DNA of 33,771 nt from contig JBBEDC010000023.1 of NCBI GenBank assembly GCA_040881505.1, positions 1-33,771 on the forward strand, written 5' to 3'. The notes under the pieces were generated by a model. That model was not told the origin of the DNA and did no database searches. It was given only the letters and a program-made list of their open reading frames with translations. The position numbers and the translations under genes are program-made. The DNA is from JBBEDC01 sp040881505 (GTDB lineage Bacteria > Patescibacteriota > Andersenbacteria > UBA10190). Of this stretch, positions 29,162 to 33,771 are shown in pieces. The number at the start of each line of letters is the position of its first letter. Position 1 is the first letter of the stretch.

Positions 29162-30192
29162 ATAACCACCTGGCGCAATGCCAGCCCTAATGCTGTTGTG
29201 TATCGCACTGAATCCTTGAGATCCATCGGCGGTGTTGTGGCTTTATTCCCACTCAACACGTTCACCCACGGATTACCGCGCTGCACGTGAACGTTATCAA
29301 AATACTTCAGAAATGCCTTATCAAGCCCCGGCATATTCGAACCCCCTCCGGTAAGTATAATTTCCCTCACCTCATGCTGGGAATCGATACTGTTGTAAAA
29401 CTCCACGATACCGCGTACTTCGATAACGAGCTCCTCTAAAGAAGGGAGCAACTTCATCGTTAGGCGATCCCGCATCTCTTGAGTAATCTCGTGTAGTTTC
29501 GTATTCACCAGCTGGCTGTCGTCCTGAGTCAGCCCACTGGTCCTGGAAATATTTAGTACACCTTTTTGCAACGTAGCGGTAAAGCGCATCGCTCCGTGGT
29601 CGTGAATAACCACGTTCGTCGCAGAGGCCCCAAGATCAATAATGAGCAACCCCTGCCTGTTTCCAAGCTCAGGTGATATCAATGCTCGAACCAATGCCTG
29701 GCTTTCCAGCTCGAAGGCAGCCAGATCAAGATCGAGTACTGACAGCGTTGAATAGAGTTGATCAACCACTTTTTTCTGAGCCGCGCCTACCTGTACTTCC
29801 CGCTTTCCGCCCACTGCTACATGTCCCTGTCCTACAAGATTTTGCCAATCGATATATACATTCTCTAGGCCGAACGGGATATGTTGAGCTACCTCCCACT
29901 GAACCGCTTCATCAATTTCGTCTTCAGCCATTTGAGGAATTTCAATCACGCGCAAAAATGACTGCGTTTCCGGAATCGACACAACTACCGCGTCACTCAT
30001 GTCTCCCGGAATGCGGCACTGCGTTAACGCCTCACGCATTTTGTCCTGCACAATCTTCGGCTGCAGCACAACTCCATTCTCTATTGCCTTCTCAGGCAAC
30101 GCAGTCCAGCAATGTGCCAGTAGTTTTCTGTCATCGCTGCCGCCAAGCTGCACCACCTTAAGCGACTGATCTGAAATATCAATACCAATCAT
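29158..30192 (-). CDS. pilM: PilM-like actin-fold ATPase, cassette 2
   Basis: 344 residues. MIGIDISDQSLKVVQLGG, then VVSIPETQSFLRVIEIP, AVQWEVAQHIPFGLENVYI, LLIIDLGASATNVVIHD and EIILTGGGSNMPGL. All occur at the same places as in the first copy, so the two genes are clearly duplicates. PilM is a cytoplasmic actin-like protein that organises the pilus inner-membrane complex. It starts 9 nt after the PilX-like gene. Confidence 0.9.
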   Translation of the reverse strand: MIGIDISDQSLKVVQLGGSDDRKLLAHCWTALPEKAIENGVVLQPKIVQDKMREALTQCRIPGDMSDAVVVSIPETQSFLRVIEIPQMAEDEIDEAVQWEVAQHIPFGLENVYIDWQNLVGQGHVAVGGKREVQVGAAQKKVVDQLYSTLSVLDLDLAAFELESQALVRALISPELGNRQGLLIIDLGASATNVVIHDHGAMRFTATLQKGVLNISRTSGLTQDDSQLVNTKLHEITQEMRDRLTMKLLPSLEELVIEVRGIVEFYNSIDSQHEVREIILTGGGSNMPGLDKAFLKYFDNVHVQRGNPWVNVLSGNKATTPPMDLKDSVRYTTALGLALRQVVI

Positions 30193-30201
30193 ATATACAT
30201 T

Positions 30202-31596
30202 CTATTCCACTTGCTCCCAAGATATAAATTCATACTGGCCGCTGGTTGGGAAATACGGCGGCGGTCCATATATCATATTGTTGTCATATACCGTGTTGCG
30301 GTTCTGAAAACCGCTGATAACCGTACCAGAGCTGGTCCAGGCAGTAGCAGGGTTCAAATTACTGCCAATCATGCCGTATATGTTCAGGGTTGATTTAACA
30401 TTGTGTGCATTCCCTCCACAACATGGATTATATCGACGGCGACCAAACCGGCCCTTCTGCGCTAAGAATGCTCCCTCAATCGTCATCACGTTAGGTGCTC
30501 CCGACCAAGGAATTAACACGTGTCGCTGCGCAACCACGCCAAGCGCTCGTGATCCGTCCCGAACTCCACCATAGGTAATGTTGCCGTTTAGTATAATATC
30601 CACATTCGTTGAAGGACTATCAGGAAATGCTCCAGCGGCTACCGTTACTCGGTCCCGAATAGCTCCATCAATCCACAACGTATCCTCAACAAAGATCACT
30701 CCATTAGATGGAACTGCTTTTGTTTCAATGTGCTGTTGCGTATTGATATCGTGCGAGACAAGCACCCAGTCGCTGCCATCCTCCTCAAACCATGAGTATA
30801 CGGCCGGCTGCAGCGTTTTAACCCGATAGATCGAATACGTATTATTCGAGTTAAACGTAATATGATATCCAACACCGGAGTTCCCGGGCAGCGGTCCGTA
30901 GTATGTATCCAAATCTTCAGCAGCATCCTTGATTGCCAGCAGATCAAGGGCAATCGCACTGTAATCAACCGGAGGCTTAGGATATTCCCACAACTCCGCT
31001 ATCTCACCCGAACCCCATACGCCTGGTTTTTCCTCATAATTGCATCCATGGTGAGGTTGGCATATGTACGTCTCCTTAGCGCTGGACACAACGCTGTCTG
31101 ATGTACCATCCATTCTCACGCCGCCATTAGCATGCACCTCTCCGGATACCTGGCTGGCATAAAACACATCGCTATTGGTCACCAACGCATACCGGGCCAG
31201 AGATGGAATCCCGTACCTCGCCTTCACAGTCGCCTCCCGAGCTGGTTGATTAGACGTCGTACCTGTTGATGTAATCATAACCAACGTGCTTCCCGGCTGC
31301 TGTTCGAACGAAACTTCAAAGGATCCCGCCACCCCGGCAAATTGATCTTCTACTTCCCGCACCTCATTCGTAAAATCTGCTCCGTCATGAGCCAATCGCC
31401 ATCGGCCATAGTTCAACCCTGCCTCCGCTATTTGAAATGCAAGCTCGTCTTGAGACTGTAGCACCCCCTGTTTAAATTGGCGGTCAGTTAATCCGGAGAG
31501 AGCGATAAAGATAATAGTGAACATGACGACAAAAATAAGCGTCATGATGAGTATACCGCCGTGCGTATGCCAATTTCCCCTCCTGAAGGAGACCAT
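30202..31596 (-). CDS. PilX-like pilus assembly/minor pilin protein
   Basis: 464 residues. The N-terminus has a short basic part (SFRRGNWHTHGG) followed by the membrane helix ILIMTLIFVVMFTIIFIALS, then DELAFQIAEAGLNYGRWRL, the AEAG motif of PilX-type proteins. The rest is a large beta-rich extracytoplasmic domain (ALVTNSDVFYASQVSGEVHA, VIFVEDTLWIDGAI, DIILNGNITYGG). The usual prepilin Gly-Phe/Met site is not obvious. Probably a large pilus-tip or assembly factor. The start at 31596 is set by TACAAT ending 7 nt upstream. Longer readings to 31671 would overlap the PMT gene. Confidence 0.75.
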   Translation of the reverse strand: MVSFRRGNWHTHGGILIMTLIFVVMFTIIFIALSGLTDRQFKQGVLQSQDELAFQIAEAGLNYGRWRLAHDGADFTNEVREVEDQFAGVAGSFEVSFEQQPGSTLVMITSTGTTSNQPAREATVKARYGIPSLARYALVTNSDVFYASQVSGEVHANGGVRMDGTSDSVVSSAKETYICQPHHGCNYEEKPGVWGSGEIAELWEYPKPPVDYSAIALDLLAIKDAAEDLDTYYGPLPGNSGVGYHITFNSNNTYSIYRVKTLQPAVYSWFEEDGSDWVLVSHDINTQQHIETKAVPSNGVIFVEDTLWIDGAIRDRVTVAAGAFPDSPSTNVDIILNGNITYGGVRDGSRALGVVAQRHVLIPWSGAPNVMTIEGAFLAQKGRFGRRRYNPCCGGNAHNVKSTLNIYGMIGSNLNPATAWTSSGTVISGFQNRNTVYDNNMIYGPPPYFPTSGQYEFISWEQVE

Positions 31597-31603
31597 ATGC
31601 CTC

Positions 31604-31609
31604 ATTGTA
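31604..31609 (-). promoter_or_regulatory. Extended -10 of the PilX-like and pil operon, leaderless
   Basis: TACAAT on the minus strand preceded by TGC, ending 7 nt before the ATG at 31596. Confidence 0.5.
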
Positions 31610-31661
31610 GCATGAATACCCCGCTTGTAACCGCCAGCTCTAGAGCGGTTAAAATAAGTCG

Positions 31662-32969
31662 TTATCGCCAAGAAGACGCCCAGAATAGGTGGGTGTACCA
31701 GGTATCTGTTGCAAACCCGTAGGTCAAGGGGCTAAAAACGATAAAAAGCCCAACCACCGCAAATGATATGCCAATGACAATCCTCCGCCTCACTGTATCG
31801 CCTTGCGATATCTTATCCAGCCAAACAAGTCCTAAAAGGGTTGAGAATACAAGCGGGGTCATATAGTGATACAAGAAGAGGGCTCGCGGCACACCGACAA
31901 ATGGCAAAAAGGAAATGACGTATCCGGCAATGAGGAGTAATGCGTTCACCCGAACCCTACGCGTCACGAGGGAAATAAGGGCTGCTACAAACAGCATAGT
32001 CCCACCCCACCATACTAAAGGATTGCCAATAAAGTAGAGGAATCGATTACCGCTTGCCTGCCAGTAAAATACTGGCCGCTGCATAACAGGCCAACTCCAC
32101 CACTGGCTACTATACGGATGACTGGCAGTTAAATTGTAATTCGCATCAAACATTGTCTGGTGCATTTCAACAATGTCAGACAATACGTTTCCGCTCGGCA
32201 CTTGCCATACATCCGCAGGTCCCGGCTGGGTCAAAATCGCGTAGTGGGCTAACCAGCCGCCCAGATACACAACAAGCGCCGACGCCGCTATTAACGCCCC
32301 ATCCTTCAGCAGCTTTGATAAAACTTGCGATCGGGATGCAGTAAAGTATTGACCAATCATCAATACGGCTAGAATCCCGCCAGCGGCAAGCCCCGTAAAC
32401 TTGGTTCCAAGAGCTAGCCCGGCCAGAGCTCCGGCAAGCACGAGGTATCCCGAGCGAGCTGCCGAATCCTCCGCTTTTTGAGCAGCCAGATAGCTGGTAA
32501 TAGCTCCGAGAGTAGAAGCTATGAGAATCGTATCAAGGGATATAAGTCGGGACTGCAGTACGAATGCATTGTCAAAAATAAACAACAGCGCCCCTAGTAT
32601 GGAAAACTGCTTCGATACACCCAACTGCTGCAGTAAAACGAATACCAAGAGAGGAATAAGGGCCCCAGCTAAAGCGGGGAGAAAACGGAGCGCTATCACT
32701 GAAACGTCTCCAGTGTACTCCTGGCCAATATGGTCAAAGTCAAACCCTCCAGTGTAGCCCATCAGTTTTGCTGTTCCTGCAATGAATATCTTGGCGTGGG
32801 GAGGATGAATATCAAACACCCGCTCATGGCTACAGCAGTATGCGGTTATGAACTTGCCAAAATGGACTTCATCAAACACTACTTGGTGCGGCTGCGATAT
32901 CCCCCACATTCTTACCACCAGCGATAGGATCAATACCCCTCCGGCAATCAATAGTGATCGTTTATTCAT
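31662..32969 (-). CDS. Protein O-mannosyltransferase (PMT family, GT39)
   Basis: 435 residues with about nine to ten membrane helices. The extracytoplasmic loop after helix 1 has VVFDEVHFGKF, the Asp-Glu catalytic pair of GT39, and FDIHPPHAKIFIAG. SHPYSSQWWSWP is another typical GT39 feature. Family members move mannose from a polyprenyl-phosphate mannose to Ser or Thr of exported proteins. The Thr/Pro-rich linkers at the left of the window and the LamG protein upstream are plausible targets. That is inference. It starts 13 nt after the LamG gene stop. No polyprenyl mannose synthase lies in the window. Confidence 0.88.
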   Translation of the reverse strand: MNKRSLLIAGGVLILSLVVRMWGISQPHQVVFDEVHFGKFITAYCCSHERVFDIHPPHAKIFIAGTAKLMGYTGGFDFDHIGQEYTGDVSVIALRFLPALAGALIPLLVFVLLQQLGVSKQFSILGALLFIFDNAFVLQSRLISLDTILIASTLGAITSYLAAQKAEDSAARSGYLVLAGALAGLALGTKFTGLAAGGILAVLMIGQYFTASRSQVLSKLLKDGALIAASALVVYLGGWLAHYAILTQPGPADVWQVPSGNVLSDIVEMHQTMFDANYNLTASHPYSSQWWSWPVMQRPVFYWQASGNRFLYFIGNPLVWWGGTMLFVAALISLVTRRVRVNALLLIAGYVISFLPFVGVPRALFLYHYMTPLVFSTLLGLVWLDKISQGDTVRRRIVIGISFAVVGLFIVFSPLTYGFATDTWYTHLFWASSWR

Positions 32970-32982
32970 AACGCCTTACAGT

Positions 32983-33771
32983 TTACTGGACATCATTACC
33001 TGCAGCCAACGACGCTATTTCGCTTGAGAAGAGCGCCCGGCTATATATCCTGACATCATCTATAAAACCGGTGGAATAATTCTCACCGAGGGATCCTCCA
33101 ATCTCAAAGGATGTGTCAGTCAAATCTGGCGTCCGATCCGGCACAGTATTTTCTTCAAAATCAAGTGTCTGCTGTACCCCATCTTTATAAACCTTAAGTC
33201 GGTTTTCATTCCCCGTCTGTGTCCCGTCATAGACTACGGCATAGTGGTGCCACGCGTCTCCATCAGGATCATAAAAAGACCCATAGCCGGCATTTCCTAT
33301 TCCAATCTCATTTGCTACCCGAACGTAAAAGTAGGGCGTATTAAATGAACCAAACGTCACGCCTACTCCATCAGTTCCTCCCGTCTTGCCCATGACCAGC
33401 CCGGAGTTGGCCGTGCCACGCTTCATCCACGCGGCCATAGTGAAATATTGAGCGTCATTGAGTTCGGTAACATCTCCAGCATCAACATACCTGCCTTCAT
33501 TACCGTCAAATGAGAGCGAATAGGGGTTGGTAAATTGAATGCCAGGAGCGGGGGCTTGCCAGGCGCTCTGTTGATTAAAATTGATCATTGACCCGTCGTA
33601 ACTGCCAGCCGAATCCCCTACGGTCGATTCTTCCGGTGATCCTTCATCAAATTTCCAATACGCTATTAGTACTCCTGGCGGATCCGCCTCTTCTATATTT
33701 TCAAAATCGAGATCGCGCATATAACCTCGCTGCCCGCCTGGCTGATACACAACCACCGGCTTGTACTGATA
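32983..33771 (-). CDS. LamG-type concanavalin-like domain protein, C-terminal part (5' end off window)
   Basis: The frame stays open to the last base, so the gene continues beyond the window. The visible 260 residues hold one LamG/concanavalin A-like lectin domain: LIAYWKFDEGSP, YSLSFDGNEGRYVDAGD, YFTMAAWMKRG, WHHYAVVYDGTQ, RLKVYKDGVQ and FIDDVRIYSRALFSSEIASL, in the usual order. Such domains bind sugars or act as adhesion modules outside the cell. It is followed by PMT after 13 nt, and the whole run to 24694 may be one or two operons. Confidence 0.85.
   Translation of the reverse strand, partial: YQYKPVVVYQPGGQRGYMRDLDFENIEEADPPGVLIAYWKFDEGSPEESTVGDSAGSYDGSMINFNQQSAWQAPAPGIQFTNPYSLSFDGNEGRYVDAGDVTELNDAQYFTMAAWMKRGTANSGLVMGKTGGTDGVGVTFGSFNTPYFYVRVANEIGIGNAGYGSFYDPDGDAWHHYAVVYDGTQTGNENRLKVYKDGVQQTLDFEENTVPDRTPDLTDTSFEIGGSLGENYSTGFIDDVRIYSRALFSSEIASLAAGNDVQ

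Noticed and set aside
1..33771. tRNA or rRNA genes
   Set aside because: Apart from the tRNA-like domain of the tmRNA, I found no T-arm (GGTTCRANYCC) with matching acceptor stem by eye.

Overview
The window looks like chromosome from a small-genome member of the Candidate Phyla Radiation (Patescibacteria). This is inferred from gene content and style: divergent, sometimes leaderless housekeeping genes, DUF11 and Pro-Thr-rich surface proteins, duplicated PilMNO genes, a ribbon-helix-helix/nucleotidyltransferase fusion, an ArgRS with an altered HIGH motif, and a tmRNA with an unusual tag. The standard code fits, because genes end at TGA and read through no stops. No lineage below that level can be named from the sequence alone. 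The left edge opens inside a surface-protein gene and the right edge cuts a LamG-domain gene.

Layout. 1-3640: two related secreted Pro-Thr-rich proteins flank a flavoprotein and a small membrane protein. 3692-10678: ileS, a membrane protein, a truncated GT-B glycosyltransferase, argS and a DHH/MYG1-like protein. 10788-11843: a GC-rich divergent relative of that DHH-like protein. 12061-12963: smpB and ssrA (tmRNA), the trans-translation pair. 13028-17504: a patchwork of small single-gene units. It includes a half-size DMT transporter, a GtrA-like protein, a VOC protein, a DUF5678 protein, a LysE exporter, a GIY-YIG protein, two small unknown proteins and a 47-residue lipoprotein. 17557-20638: pepF, then infC-rpmI-rplT. 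20691-25134: UDP-glucuronate decarboxylase, a PrsW-like protease with a membrane-anchored partner, a GC-rich unknown, an RHH-nucleotidyltransferase fusion and a HxGH cytidylyltransferase-like protein. 25127-33771: a minus-strand type IV pilus and surface locus running LamG protein, PMT mannosyltransferase, PilX-like protein, then two consecutive pilM-pilN-pilO-small TM cassettes.

Two gene styles are interleaved. Many genes (ileS, smpB, GIY-YIG, VOC, DUF5678, PilX-like and others) have a -10 hexamer ending only 6-8 nt before the start codon, so their mRNAs are predicted to be leaderless. A second set is GC-rich and monocistronic. Most of its members have a good -35/-10 promoter, a clear Shine-Dalgarno (AAGGAG-like) and their own hairpin terminator (genes at 10788, 13028, 13661, 15139, 16204, 16625, 17361 and 23014). 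The second set looks like acquired or separately expressed cassettes.

Working picture: the core genes serve translation and ribosome rescue. The right-hand locus builds and possibly O-mannosylates envelope and pilus proteins, and the Pro-Thr-rich linkers at the left are plausible substrates. No tRNA or rRNA gene, CRISPR array or complete insertion sequence was seen. Apart from the tmRNA, no gene-free stretch exceeds 300 bases.
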